Of a stretch of DNA of 64,000 bases, positions 25,442 to 34,831 are shown in pieces. Origin of the DNA: Nostoc sp. WHI (GTDB taxonomy: Bacteria; Cyanobacteriota; Cyanobacteriia; Cyanobacteriales; Nostocaceae); assembly GCF_015714725.1 (NCBI RefSeq), contig NZ_WBKM01000281.1, forward strand, positions 1-64,000, given 5' to 3'. The stretch's first letter is position 1, and each line of letters opens with the position of its first letter. The notes under the pieces were generated by a model, which saw nothing but the letters and a program-made list of their open reading frames with translations, searched no databases and had not been told where the DNA came from. A program made the position numbers and the translations under genes.

Positions 25442-26164
25442 TTGATGTCAACCGCACCACTCTATCGGACAACGGGTTTTTTGCTGATTGCAGAAAGTTT
25501 ACTCCTATTTTTGCCAGTCGGTATTCTTGGCGCAGCAATCAACTGGCCCGTAAGTCTCAACGAACCTGCTAATGTTGTATTGCCACAACTGGTTAATCAG
25601 TCTCAAGCAGTATTTATTGGTTATGGGCTTTATCTGCTCTATTCCATTCTCTTCTTTCCGATCGCACTGCTAACCGCTCAAATTGTTAAAACAGACAAAG
25701 CTAATCCCATACTGCTGCATTTAGCAGTTGGATTTGGGTTGGCTTCGATGATTGCTCGCACCTTGGGGATTATTCGCTGGTTAGTAGCGATGCCGGCATT
25801 AGCAAAACTTTACGTTGATCCATCTACGTCAGATGCTACACGAAACGCGATCGCTGTCGTTTACACTGTGCTGAATGACTATGCAGGCGGAATCGGTGAA
25901 GTTTTGGGCGTGAGCTTCTTTGCCGCATTATGGTTGATCCTTATTGCCATCACCATTTTGCAAACCCAAGTCCTGCCTCGATGGATTGGACTGTTTGGCT
26001 TGCTAACAGCCTCCCTGTTGGCAGTTCAGTTGTTTGAACTTGTGGGAGTGGACTTAGGAGCATTCATCTCAGTGTCAGTTAGTGTGTTGCAGCTTTGGTT
26101 TTTAGTAACAGGCATTGTAATGTTACGGCGGGCACAAACTCTCACCAAACAGGTTGCTCACTAA
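25442..26164 (+). CDS. DUF4386-like integral membrane protein
   Basis: 240 aa with about six hydrophobic segments: TGFLLIAESLLLFLPVGILG, AVFIGYGLYLLYSILFFPIA, LLHLAVGFGLASMIARTLGI, LGVSFFAALWLILIAITIL, WIGLFGLLTASLLAVQLFEL and LQLWFLVTGIVML. Good GGAAG ribosome-binding site at 25432-25436. 60 bp upstream of an epimerase gene, probably one operon. Function unknown. Confidence 0.65.
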   Translation: MMSTAPLYRTTGFLLIAESLLLFLPVGILGAAINWPVSLNEPANVVLPQLVNQSQAVFIGYGLYLLYSILFFPIALLTAQIVKTDKANPILLHLAVGFGLASMIARTLGIIRWLVAMPALAKLYVDPSTSDATRNAIAVVYTVLNDYAGGIGEVLGVSFFAALWLILIAITILQTQVLPRWIGLFGLLTASLLAVQLFELVGVDLGAFISVSVSVLQLWFLVTGIVMLRRAQTLTKQVAH

Positions 26165-26224
26165 TCCAATCTTCTTGATTGTTAAACCTCTAACACTTTA
26201 AGTTGACAACATAGGAAATAAGGT

Positions 26225-27163
26225 ATGACACCGAATCAAGAACTGCATGTAATTTTTGGAACTGGGCCGTTGGGGCAAGCTGTGATGCGTGAATTAGTTA
26301 CCCAGAAAAAACGCATCCGCATGGTAAACCGCAGTGGGCAAGCAGTCGTACCCAATGAAGTGGAAGTTATTGCTGCTGATGCTTATGACCCTGCAAGCAC
26401 AAAAGCCGTAACAGCAGATGCATCAGTGGTTTATCAGTGCGCCCAACCTGCTTACACCCAGTGGGCAGAGAAATTTCCGGCGCTGCAAGCTGCGATCGTG
26501 GATGGTGTTGCTGCTAATGATGCTAAACTCATTGTCGGCGATAATCTCTACATGTATGGCTTAGTCAACAAACCCATGCGAGAAGATTTGCCCAATGTCG
26601 CAACCACGCGCAAAGGTGGCACTCGCGCCCTCATGGCGGAAGCGTTGCTCGAAGCTCATCGGAAGAATCGCATTCGAGTTGCCATCGGACGCGGATCAGA
26701 TTTTTTTGGGCCGCAGGTACTAGGTTCCGTGATGGGAGAGCGAATTTTTCCAGCTGTGTTAGCAGGAAAACCTGCATCTGGCTTAGGCAATATTGATTTG
26801 CTTCACACTTACACGTTTATCAACGATTTTGGCAAGGCATTGGTTGTTCTTGGTGAACGAGACGAAGCATTGGGACAAATTTGGCACGTCCCCAATCCGG
26901 AAACGGTCACTACACGCCAGTTTCTTGAAATCGCCTTTAAAGAAGCCGGACACCCCGCCAAAATTAACTCAATGGGCAAGTTTATGATGTGGCTGGGGGG
27001 TTTATTTATTCCCGAAGCGCGCGAGACTGTTGAGATGATGTATGAGTTTGAAAATCCTTTTGTTGTCGATCATAGCAAGTATGTTCAAATGTTTGGCACT
27101 CAGGCAACGCCACTGCGAGAAGCCATCCGCCAGACCTTAGAGTGGTATCGAAGTCATCATTGA
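26225..27163 (+). CDS. NAD(P)-dependent epimerase/dehydratase (extended SDR)
   Basis: 312 aa; starts HVIFGTGPLGQAVMRELVTQ with the GxGxxG nucleotide-binding loop, and has NLYMYGLV where classical enzymes keep the YxxxK/S site (atypical). Helical C-terminus MMYEFENPFVVDHSKYVQMFGTQATPLREAIRQT resembles NAD-dependent epimerases used on small metabolites. Co-directional with the DUF4386 gene. Confidence 0.75.
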   Translation: MTPNQELHVIFGTGPLGQAVMRELVTQKKRIRMVNRSGQAVVPNEVEVIAADAYDPASTKAVTADASVVYQCAQPAYTQWAEKFPALQAAIVDGVAANDAKLIVGDNLYMYGLVNKPMREDLPNVATTRKGGTRALMAEALLEAHRKNRIRVAIGRGSDFFGPQVLGSVMGERIFPAVLAGKPASGLGNIDLLHTYTFINDFGKALVVLGERDEALGQIWHVPNPETVTTRQFLEIAFKEAGHPAKINSMGKFMMWLGGLFIPEARETVEMMYEFENPFVVDHSKYVQMFGTQATPLREAIRQTLEWYRSHH

Positions 27164-27206
27164 TGCGGCATATTAAAATATCAATTTTTCTGATTTAGGC
27201 TTGAAT

Positions 27207-27510
27207 GCTTGTAGTTGAGGAATATGAGCGCTTAATTGAGATACTTGATCGCCTTATTAATGAAGTTGGTGAAGATGAAAACCATCCGGTTGCGCCTCTA
27301 ATTGAAAACTACGGGCATTGCTGAATTAAGGGATGAATATCTCACGCAAAGGCAAGGCAGCGCGTTGCGGGGGTTCCCCCCGTTGTAGCGACTGCCGCGC
27401 AAAGGCGCAAAGAAAAATCCATAAAATCATCCCGTATTTATGCAACACCTGAAAACTACGAACTAAACACATGCTTCAGTTAGAGGCAATCGTTTCACTT
27501 CACCAACTTT
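27207..27510 (+). pseudogene. HigA-type antitoxin remnant split by a small element
   Basis: MLVVEEYERLIEILDRLINEVGEDENHPVAPLIENY matches the intact antitoxin at 49267 (EEQYERLVEILDCLIDQVGEDETHPLASL). A 137-bp element (27314-27450) interrupts, and 27451-27510 continues with ENYE..., LEAIVS and the shared downstream sequence. N-terminus is missing. Confidence 0.8.
27314..27450. repeat. 137-bp non-autonomous element with 10-bp target duplication
   Basis: Flanked by GAAAACTACG at 27304-27313 and 27451-27460. Ends GGCATTGCTGAATTAAGG and ATACGGGATGA-type inverted sequence (..CATCCCGTATTTATGCAACACCT). Same family as 28947-29059 and 29678-29850. Confidence 0.85.
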
Positions 27511-27664
27511 CTAAATATGCAGTGGCTTTTGGGAAAGTTGGTGCGATCGCATCGATCATATAATGCTAGCAGCAGGATGATGATGCGATCGCCTACCCAT
27601 GATTCACGGTTGTAGATATGTGCTTTAAACTAAATGAGTTGGTATAAAATCAGCCGAAACAAAG

Positions 27665-28462
27665 ATGGTAGAAACAACAAACATCGAAATTAACACTTGC
27701 TATGTCAAAGTACCTAACAATGACTTAGAAATCGATGCTTACTTAGCTCAACCAGCAAAAAAGGGAAGCTTTGGGGCGGTTATAGTTTTTCCAGAAATCT
27801 TTGGAGTTAACAGTAATATTCGAGATATCACCGAATTAATCGCTGAACAAGGTTATGTAACAATAGCACCCGCCCTGTATCAGCGTCTTGCTCCCGGTTT
27901 TGAGGTTGAGTATAGCCAAGAAGATGCTGGGTTTAGCCCAGAAGCTTATCAACTCGGCTTGCAATACTATCAACAAGTAAAGTATCAGGAAATTTTAAGC
28001 GATATTCAAGCTGCGATCGCATACCTCAAAACTTTACCCAATGTCAAAGATAATACAATCGGTGCTATTGGTTTTTGTTTTGGCGGTCATGTTGCTTATA
28101 TGGCTGCAACCTTACCCGACATCAAAGCAACAGCTTCATTCTACGGTGGTGGAATTACCACTGCTAGTTATGGTGAAAACACTCCAACCATCAATCGCAC
28201 CTCGGAAATTAAAGGTACTATCTATGCGTTCTTTGGTACAAGAGATGTATTAATTTCGCAAGAGGAAAACGAGCAAATTGAGGCAGAATTAAAGAAACAT
28301 AACATAAATCATCGTGTATTCCGATACGACGCAGGACACGGATTCTTTCACGGATTCTTTAAAGACCAGTACCCATTCATCACCCAGAACCCAAGTTACA
28401 ATCCCGAAGCTGCTCCTGATGCTTGGAAACATGTTATGGAACTGTTTAAAAACAATTTATAA
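27665..28462 (+). CDS. dienelactone hydrolase family protein
   Basis: 265-aa alpha/beta hydrolase. AVIVFPEIFGVNSNIRDI opens the fold; GAIGFCFGGHVAYMAA holds the nucleophile Cys in the GxCxGG elbow; the acid lies in FGTRDVLIS; the catalytic His in DAGHGFFHGF. Normal full length. Probably a cytosolic hydrolase of unknown substrate. The 27164-27664 gap before it holds the HigA remnant and HIP1 sites. Confidence 0.85.
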   Translation: MVETTNIEINTCYVKVPNNDLEIDAYLAQPAKKGSFGAVIVFPEIFGVNSNIRDITELIAEQGYVTIAPALYQRLAPGFEVEYSQEDAGFSPEAYQLGLQYYQQVKYQEILSDIQAAIAYLKTLPNVKDNTIGAIGFCFGGHVAYMAATLPDIKATASFYGGGITTASYGENTPTINRTSEIKGTIYAFFGTRDVLISQEENEQIEAELKKHNINHRVFRYDAGHGFFHGFFKDQYPFITQNPSYNPEAAPDAWKHVMELFKNNL

Positions 28463-28626
28463 AACTCGATCATCTAAATGAGGCAGCGTCAACGAGACGC
28501 TGCGCGTAGCGTCTCCAACAGGAGAAGGGTACGACAAACCATTTCGTGTCTACGATTTCTGCTATTTAAGTATGATGCAGGATAGAATTTAGGCAAAGAC
28601 TTTATCCTTCTGGTTAGCTGTCTACG

Positions 28627-29164
28627 ATGTCTGCAAGAGATACATTTCATCAACTGGTCAGGACTGCTCTTGAGAATGAAGGGTGGGTAATTACTCATGA
28701 TCCTTACCACATTGATTTAGGGTTTGTTGATTTTTACATCGACTTGGGTGCAGAACAGTTGCTAGCAGCGACAAAGGGCGATCAAAAGATCGCAGTTGAG
28801 ATCAAAACATTTTTGGCAGCCTCTACGATTTCTGAGTTTCATACTGCAATTGGACAATTTATTAATTACCGCATTGCATTGGAAGATGACGATCTAGAGC
28901 GACGGCTGTATTTGGCAGTTCCCCTCGACGTTTATAAGCGATTTTTGGCGTTGCATAAATACGGGATGATTTTTCTCACGCAGAGGCGCAGAGACGCAGA
29001 GAGGATAAAGAGTTTCAGATTTAAATACATAACATTTCATCCCTTGATTCAGCAACGCCCGATTTTTCAAGTATCCATTTATTCAAACGGTCATTGGGCG
29101 TAACCAAATTCCGCTTTTGGTATACGACACAGAAAAACAGGAGATTGCACAATGGATAAGCTAA
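28627..29164 (+). pseudogene. xisH interrupted by a 113-bp element
   Basis: MSARDTFHQLVRTALENEGWVITHDPYHIDLG...YIDLGAEQLLAATKGDQKIAVEIKTF is XisH with its nuclease-like D...E-x-K core. At VYKRF the small element 28947-29059 enters. Beyond it the remaining codons (FKYPFIQTVIGRNQIPLLVY... to AQWIS and TAA at 29162-29164) are intact and in the original frame. Without the element and one 8-bp target copy the gene is whole and overlaps xisI by 13 bases. The disrupted protein has a foreign tail from LHKYGMIFLTQRR onward. Confidence 0.92.
28947..29059. repeat. 113-bp GGCGTTGC element inside xisH
   Basis: Ends GGCGTTGC and GCAACGCC; flanked by the 8-bp target duplication CGATTTTT (28939-28946 and 29060-29067). 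Inner part includes ACGCAGAGGCGCAGAGACGC. Confidence 0.93.
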
Positions 29165-29502
29165 ATTTGTATCGCCAACTAATTCAGAGATTATTGACAG
29201 CGCGGGCAAAGTTGCGTTCTGGGAGTGATCCAGTAGAAAGTCAAACTATTTTTGATACTACAGAAGACCACTATCAGCTTGTACACCTGGGATGGAAAGA
29301 TAGCAATACCAGGATTTACGGTTGTGTGCTACATGTGGATATTAAGGATGGAAAAATTTGGGTGCAACATGACGGAACAGAGGATGCGATCGCAGATCAA
29401 CTTGTGAGTCAAGGAGTGCCTAAGCAAGATATTGTGATAGCATATCATGCACCTCATGTAAGGCAGTATACAGAGTTTGCTGTAGGTAACTCAAATGAAT
29501 AG
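29152..29502 (+). CDS. xisI: XisI-family protein
   Basis: 116 aa: MDKLNLYRQLIQRLLTARAKLRSGSDPVESQTIFDTTEDHYQLVHLGW, then HVDIKDGKIWVQHDGTEDAIADQLVSQGVPKQDIVIAYHAPHVRQYTEFAVG. Full-length XisI, known as an accessory for fdxN-element excision in Anabaena together with XisH. Here its XisH partner is broken. Starts within the original xisH 3' end, so translational coupling has probably been lost. Confidence 0.88.
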   Translation: MDKLNLYRQLIQRLLTARAKLRSGSDPVESQTIFDTTEDHYQLVHLGWKDSNTRIYGCVLHVDIKDGKIWVQHDGTEDAIADQLVSQGVPKQDIVIAYHAPHVRQYTEFAVGNSNE

Positions 29503-29677
29503 ATTCCTTTAGATCACATTCTACAATTATGCATTTGACTATAGAAATCTATCGCAATGGTTTTTGGAGGTTCTTGTGATCAAGTCTGACTTTAATAGCA
29601 TGACCAAAACTGAGTTATACCATGTCCGTCTCTGCGTGTTAGCGTTAGCGGGGCGTAGCCCGGCAAATTCATATTTT

Positions 29678-29850
29678 GGCGTTGCTGATTGCAGTATGAA
29701 TTTTGTTTCGCGCAAAGACAAGGCAGCGCGGTCTTCTCCCAAAGGGAGATGCTAAAAGCGATGGGGGTTTCCCCCATGAGTGACTGCCGCGCGAAGAATT
29801 TAAATTTTAGATTTTAAAACATTAATTTTCATACCTAATTCAGCAACGCC
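29678..29850. repeat. 173-bp GGCGTTGC element with 8-bp target duplication
   Basis: Ends GGCGTTGCTGATTGCAGTATGAATTT and AATTCAGCAACGCC, flanked by CATATTTT (29670-29677, 29851-29858). A further end, ATCAGCAACGCC (29861-29872), shows insertion beside an older copy. No gene in 29503-30029. Confidence 0.88.
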
Positions 29851-30029
29851 CATATTTTCAATCAGCAACGCCGAATAATTAAACATGAGCTAGGGCTAGA
29901 GGATTGCAATGAACGATGTGGAAGTGATTACCAAATATATAGAAAAGGGTTGAACTGAAGAATTCGATACTGTTGGCGAAGACCTAGTATCCGCACTCGC
30001 CCATTGCACCCACTGCGATCCTATTGCTT

Positions 30030-30677
30030 TTAAGCTTTTGAGTTTTTAAGCAGTAATTGACAACCACATGAGAACGGGTTGAGACTCTCCGTGCGATCGT
30101 CCACAAGTACTTCAATGGGAAGCTTACTGTTGTAAAGCAATTCGTCATAATCCATCAAAGCATACCACTTGATCTTGCCAGTCGGGAAGCCTAGCTGTAA
30201 AGCTCCATCAGATATTAACTCTTGCCATTTTTGAACTTCTGGATCTTGCGATTTGCAATAATCGAGAATGGCAATAAATGCACCAGGCTTGGTAACTCGT
30301 AAAATCTCTTTAACAGCACGGACTGGATCATCAATCACACAGAGGGTAAATCCTGACGCTGCTGCATCAAAGCTATTATCAGGAAAATCCAGATTGTACA
30401 GATCCGATACCTTCAAGGTGATGTCTGCGGATACGCGTTTTTTACGTGCTTCATCTAGCATCTTTAGAGAAAGATCAACACCGACGACATGTACCCCTTC
30501 AGGATAGGCTGAAAGATTAAGACCTGTTCCTACCGCAGCATCGAGTACGGTTTGTCCTGGCTGAAGCTGCAAGGAAGCAATTAGAGGTTCGCGCTCAATG
30601 TGCCAGTAGCGCATCATAATTGCGTCATAATCTGCTGCGCCTTGATTGTAAGTTTCAATCACCTGATTTATCTGCAT
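30030..30677 (-). CDS. class I SAM-dependent methyltransferase
   Basis: 215 aa with motif I VLDAAVGTGLNLSAYP (about residues 44-59), acidic D after GVDLSLKML, and motif IV FDAAASGFTLCVI followed by ILRVTKPGAFIAILDY. Methyltransf_11/25 type. Substrate unknown. Sits alone inside the excision element. Confidence 0.8.
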   Translation of the reverse strand: MQINQVIETYNQGAADYDAIMMRYWHIEREPLIASLQLQPGQTVLDAAVGTGLNLSAYPEGVHVVGVDLSLKMLDEARKKRVSADITLKVSDLYNLDFPDNSFDAAASGFTLCVIDDPVRAVKEILRVTKPGAFIAILDYCKSQDPEVQKWQELISDGALQLGFPTGKIKWYALMDYDELLYNSKLPIEVLVDDRTESLNPFSCGCQLLLKNSKA

Positions 30678-30762
30678 AGATTTTTTAACAAACTAGGACT
30701 ACTGATTTTAACTAGCTTTTCAACTGTATGCGGCGTTATCTCCCAAAGCTCGTGTATTTTAC

Positions 30763-30889
30763 TATAGCAGTCCTAAATCATTTGTGAAAATTCTATATCT
30801 CTTTCTTCTTTCTTCCCTTTGTGTCCTTGGCGTTCTTGGCGGTTCGTTTCCTTATTTATATTTTTCACGACTCATTTAGGATTGCTATA
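30763..30889. repeat. 127-bp inverted-repeat element (TATAGCAGTCCTAAAT)
   Basis: Ends TATAGCAGTCCTAAAT (30763-30778) and ATTTAGGATTGCTATA (30874-30889), 15 of 16 positions complementary. Interior CCCTTTGTGTCCTTGGCGTTCTTGG is a known Nostoc-type filler. Only repeat seen in 30678-31081. Confidence 0.82.
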
Positions 30890-31081
30890 TTAGCTATATA
30901 ACTTGACAATTCCACCTCTAGACTGTCAGTGAAACAGGTATCAGTTGCGCCATTATTTGAATATGATTATTAAGATAATATTTTGCTTAATCGGCAATAT
31001 TCGCCATTCAATCCAACTTTATGAAGGATTACTATAGGATAAAGCGAAGCCGTTAAACGAGATTTGATTGATAAACAATAA

Positions 31082-31711
31082 ATGAATACAGTCATTACAC
31101 CAGAGATAATTGAGCTTTCGCCAGGTACAGTTGTACGGATGCTGGGTTCTTGGCATGATTATCAACTATTAAGTCACCAATTAGGCGATCGCGCAATTCC
31201 TCGGATCAAATATCGCTCAGGAGTACTTCTGTTGATGGCACCGCTACCAGAACATGGAAAAAAGGTAAGTCTACTGGCATTGGTAGTAACAACTGTGCTT
31301 GAACACTTAAATCGGGTATATGACTCATTTACACCCATCACTATGAGCTTGCCAGATATTAGCGGTATTGAACCTGATTATTGCTTTTACATTGAAAATT
31401 GGCAACAAGTTCAAGGCAAAGATCGTATCGACTGGCAAAATGACCCTCCACCTGATTTAGTCATTGAAGTTGATGTAACTAGTTATACCGATATCAATGA
31501 TTACTTGCCTTATCGAGTCCCAGAAGTTTGGCTGTTAAAGAACAATCAGTTATTGGTTTATATATTGCAAAGTTCTACTTATATACTTGGAGAAAGCAGT
31601 TACTTCCCTAATATCTCAGAAATTGTGCAGCAATGTCTTTTAATTGCCAGCCAACAAACAACAAGTGAGGCGATTAGGTGGCTAAGGAATTTTTTAGCCA
31701 GCAACAGATAA
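31082..31711 (+). CDS. Uma2-family (DUF820) protein
   Basis: 209 aa. Core: LPDISGIEPDYCFYIENWQQ and PPDLVIEVDVTSYTDIN (E-x-D in place of the usual E-x-L-S). N-terminus LSPGTVVRMLGSWHDYQLLSHQLG. Full length for the family; nuclease function not shown. Confidence 0.75.
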   Translation: MNTVITPEIIELSPGTVVRMLGSWHDYQLLSHQLGDRAIPRIKYRSGVLLLMAPLPEHGKKVSLLALVVTTVLEHLNRVYDSFTPITMSLPDISGIEPDYCFYIENWQQVQGKDRIDWQNDPPPDLVIEVDVTSYTDINDYLPYRVPEVWLLKNNQLLVYILQSSTYILGESSYFPNISEIVQQCLLIASQQTTSEAIRWLRNFLASNR

Positions 31712-31746
31712 GTAGGTAGGCATAATTAAAATAATTTGTAATTATT

Positions 31747-33972
31747 TTAAACTACTCCACGAACCTTTGGATGGATAGGAACCTGAATGATAAACTCGGT
31801 TCCTTCTCCACAAGTTGAGAAACACTCCAGTTTGCCGCCATGTTTTTCTGTGACGATTTGGTAGCTTATGGACATACCCATTCCAGTTCCTTTCCCAATA
31901 GCTTTGGTGGTGAAAAAGGGATCGAATATTCGTTGCTGAAATTCTTTAGAAATACCTACTCCGTTATCAGCGATCGCCACTTCTACAGACGTTGAATTAA
32001 CTACCGATGTCCGAATCTTTATTCGACTGGGATTGTTCTCGATCTCTTGATAAGTACGCTTGGCATTATTTTCTTCTAAAGCATCAATTGCATTCACGAA
32101 AATATTCATAAACACCTGGTTGAGTTGTCCAGCATAGCATTCTACTAAGGGTATATTGCCGTAGTCTTTGATGACTTCAATTTCGGGTTGTTCTGGTTTA
32201 GCTTTGAAGCGGTGTTGCAAAATCATCAGCGTACTGTCAATCCCCTCATGAATATCGACGCTTTTGAATTCCGCTTCGTCCATCCGGGAGAAGTTCCGCA
32301 GCGACAATACAATTTGGCGAATGCGATCAGTACCCACTTTCATAGAAGACAACATTTTTGGCAAGTCTTCCTGCAAAAACTCCAGATCCATGTCCTCGGC
32401 AGCATTTTGAATTTCAGGAATAGGTTTAGAATCATGCTCTTGATACAACTGCACAAACGCTAATAAATTCTGGGTATATTCCTGCACATGGACAAGGTTG
32501 CCATGAATAAAGTTGACTGGATTATTAATTTCGTGTGCAACTCCAGCAACTAGTTGTCCCAAACTAGACATTTTTTCACTTTGAATAACTTGAGATTGAG
32601 TTCGCTGCAATTCCTCTAAAGCATTTTTAAGTTCAGTGGTGCGCTCTTCTACTCGGTCTTCTAGTTCTTCCTTGCTTTTCTCTAAGGCAGCAAAGGATTC
32701 ACGTAGTTGTCCTGCCATGTAGTTGAAAGAGTTGGACAAAGTATTAAGTTCTCGAATGCTGCCAGTTTCTACTGTTTGATCTAAATTGCCAAATGCGATC
32801 GCTTCACTTGCCCAATTCAGGCACAGAATTTGGCGAGCAATCCAATGAGAGGTGAACACGCCCATCACTGAGGCAATAACCAATGCGCCAAAACAAAGTG
32901 CGATCGTGGTTTGCGTGTTGGCGTTAATTTGCGTCATAAATGCGTTTTCTGGCACACTCACCACCACCAGCCAATCTAAGCCATACTTGTCACGCCAAGG
33001 TGCAACATGGATAAAATACCGTTTTCCTTGCACCTCAAGCTGAAAATCTCTGTCTTGGGTGATGGAGCTAAACCCGGAGGTTTGGAGGTGTTTAGCAATG
33101 TTCTGAATCATTGGGTTAGAACTGTTAATTGCCTGCAATCGCTGAATTTTTTGATTAACGAAGGTAAAGGGCTTCTCTGTACCAGAACTGGCGATTAAGG
33201 CACCATCCCGCTCTAAAATGAATACCTGCCCAGACTGACTAATATTCAAACTGCGTAAAAAATCGCTGAGTTTCAGCAAGTGAATGTCCGTTGCAATCAT
33301 TCCCAATAAGCGATTTTGCGAATCATAAATGGGACGACTAGCAGAGGCGACGACGTAAGGGCCAGTTGGAAGATTTGCAGTCACAATTTTTGCCCAAATG
33401 GGTTTACCAGCCGCAATGGGTTGGGTGTACCAAACTTCGCTAAGACTGTTCCAAGTAAAACGATTATTAACTTGAGTCCGATTGCCCTGGTTATCCGTGG
33501 CATAGTTAGTAGTGTTGTTAGGAAGCTTGGCAGTCCAATCAGTCCAATCATCAATAGTGATCGTCTTGCCATCATAACGAGCGGCTCCAAGCCCCTCACC
33601 TGTCGTTAGTCCGATACCAATATAAGTCAGATCGTAGGCTTGCATCTGATCCCAGAAATACTTACCAAGGGTTTCGCGATGCCTACGGCTGGCTCCGCCT
33701 ACGCGCACATCTAATATTCCCCTGCGGATAGCATCTGCATTGATCTGATTGAGCGTTTGCGGAATTGAAAGATAAGACTTCAAATGTTCATCCACTACCT
33801 CGCTGGTGCGAGCCATCAACTGCTCTGCCAAGTCGTTAACTGCTTTTTGTCCATTTTTAAAAGACAAATAACCCACCAAACTGACTGCTGCAAAAATTTG
33901 GATAACGAAGGGAACAACAAGAACAATCTGTAATGGGAACGCTTTAACTTTGCTAAGATAGTGAGTTTTCAT
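31747..33972 (-). CDS. transmembrane sensor histidine kinase with Cache and HAMP domains
   Basis: 741 aa. TM1 about 14-35 (LQIVLVVPFVIQIFAAVSLV); periplasmic dCache sensor about 40-345 with WYTQPIAAGKPIWAKI; TM2 about 353-373. HAMP follows (NWASEAIAFGNLDQTV...), then coiled coil (EELEDRVEERTTELKNALEEL) and HisKA with H-box VAGVAHEINNPVNF. The N-box is FVNAIDALEEN and the G-boxes are DNGVGIS and GKGTGMGMS. No response regulator gene adjoins. The sensor contains an in-frame repeat insert (VRVGGASRRHRE near residue 98). Confidence 0.88.
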   Translation of the reverse strand: MKTHYLSKVKAFPLQIVLVVPFVIQIFAAVSLVGYLSFKNGQKAVNDLAEQLMARTSEVVDEHLKSYLSIPQTLNQINADAIRRGILDVRVGGASRRHRETLGKYFWDQMQAYDLTYIGIGLTTGEGLGAARYDGKTITIDDWTDWTAKLPNNTTNYATDNQGNRTQVNNRFTWNSLSEVWYTQPIAAGKPIWAKIVTANLPTGPYVVASASRPIYDSQNRLLGMIATDIHLLKLSDFLRSLNISQSGQVFILERDGALIASSGTEKPFTFVNQKIQRLQAINSSNPMIQNIAKHLQTSGFSSITQDRDFQLEVQGKRYFIHVAPWRDKYGLDWLVVVSVPENAFMTQINANTQTTIALCFGALVIASVMGVFTSHWIARQILCLNWASEAIAFGNLDQTVETGSIRELNTLSNSFNYMAGQLRESFAALEKSKEELEDRVEERTTELKNALEELQRTQSQVIQSEKMSSLGQLVAGVAHEINNPVNFIHGNLVHVQEYTQNLLAFVQLYQEHDSKPIPEIQNAAEDMDLEFLQEDLPKMLSSMKVGTDRIRQIVLSLRNFSRMDEAEFKSVDIHEGIDSTLMILQHRFKAKPEQPEIEVIKDYGNIPLVECYAGQLNQVFMNIFVNAIDALEENNAKRTYQEIENNPSRIKIRTSVVNSTSVEVAIADNGVGISKEFQQRIFDPFFTTKAIGKGTGMGMSISYQIVTEKHGGKLECFSTCGEGTEFIIQVPIHPKVRGVV

Positions 33973-34265
33973 TGTTGGAAACTAGAAGTTGATGCTAATC
34001 TGATTTACTTCTATAGTTCCCAAGATGCTCACAAACTCACCTTTGTTTAATTTTTTTGTTAAGGAAGAAGCATCTGTAGAGTGCGTTGCGCTTTATGACA
34101 ACGCACCATTAGATCAAATATCCCCAACATCTGACAAAAGCTAAACCTCACTATTACCCCAATCTAACGGATAAATATTTTGTTAGATAAAACAGCGATG
34201 TCTACGACGGGCTGCGCCTACACAATTATTTGGGCATGACAAAATTTTGAGTACTAGCGTACATC

Positions 34266-34691
34266 CTAACTTGTCGCTACTGTTTTATTTCCATTATTGC
34301 CCTCCACACTAACAACAAATGAGGGTTGCTCAATACTGGGAGTTGGCAACTCGCCTCGCAGTCCCTTCCGACGCTGGTTCTTAGGAACTCCTCCCGCCAT
34401 GCCATACTCTACACTGCTTTTGCCATATCGAGCTCCAACTGCCATTAACATATGCTCTGTCATATCTCCCAACTCGTCCTCCGTTTCCAGCATTTCACGA
34501 TACAACTTATCCAAGCTAGAAAGGGCACTGTTATATGCATTTTCTTTAGTTCGCATCGTCTCGATCAGGATTGAGAAAGTAGGTAGAGTGAGTCCATTGC
34601 CTAAATCTAAATTTTGATTAATTGAGTTTATGCTAGCCGCACGACGCACTGCTCTTTCCAACACTACGGAAGTTCTTTTTCTCCGAGCCAT
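34266..34691 (-). CDS. hypothetical protein, 141 aa
   Basis: Basic N-terminus (MARRKRTSVVLERAVRRAASI), a helical middle (YNSALSSLDKLYREMLETEDELGDMTEHMLMAVGARYGKSSVEYGMAGGVPKNQRRKGLRG) and a polar tail. Family not recognised; reminiscent of small cyanobacterial proteins with no assigned domain. ATG at 34691 is preferred over 34700. Its promoter and first codons are copied at 20932-21095. Confidence 0.5.
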   Translation of the reverse strand: MARRKRTSVVLERAVRRAASINSINQNLDLGNGLTLPTFSILIETMRTKENAYNSALSSLDKLYREMLETEDELGDMTEHMLMAVGARYGKSSVEYGMAGGVPKNQRRKGLRGELPTPSIEQPSFVVSVEGNNGNKTVATS

Positions 34692-34831
34692 AATATACAC
34701 CTTGTAATCTAATACGGTTAATATTCTTTACCTTAAAAAACTTACGTATAGATCAGCCTGAGAGAATTCCGGCAAATCTGCAATAGTTTTTGATACATAG
34801 GGATAATTACAGCAGATTGCGCGAACTACTT

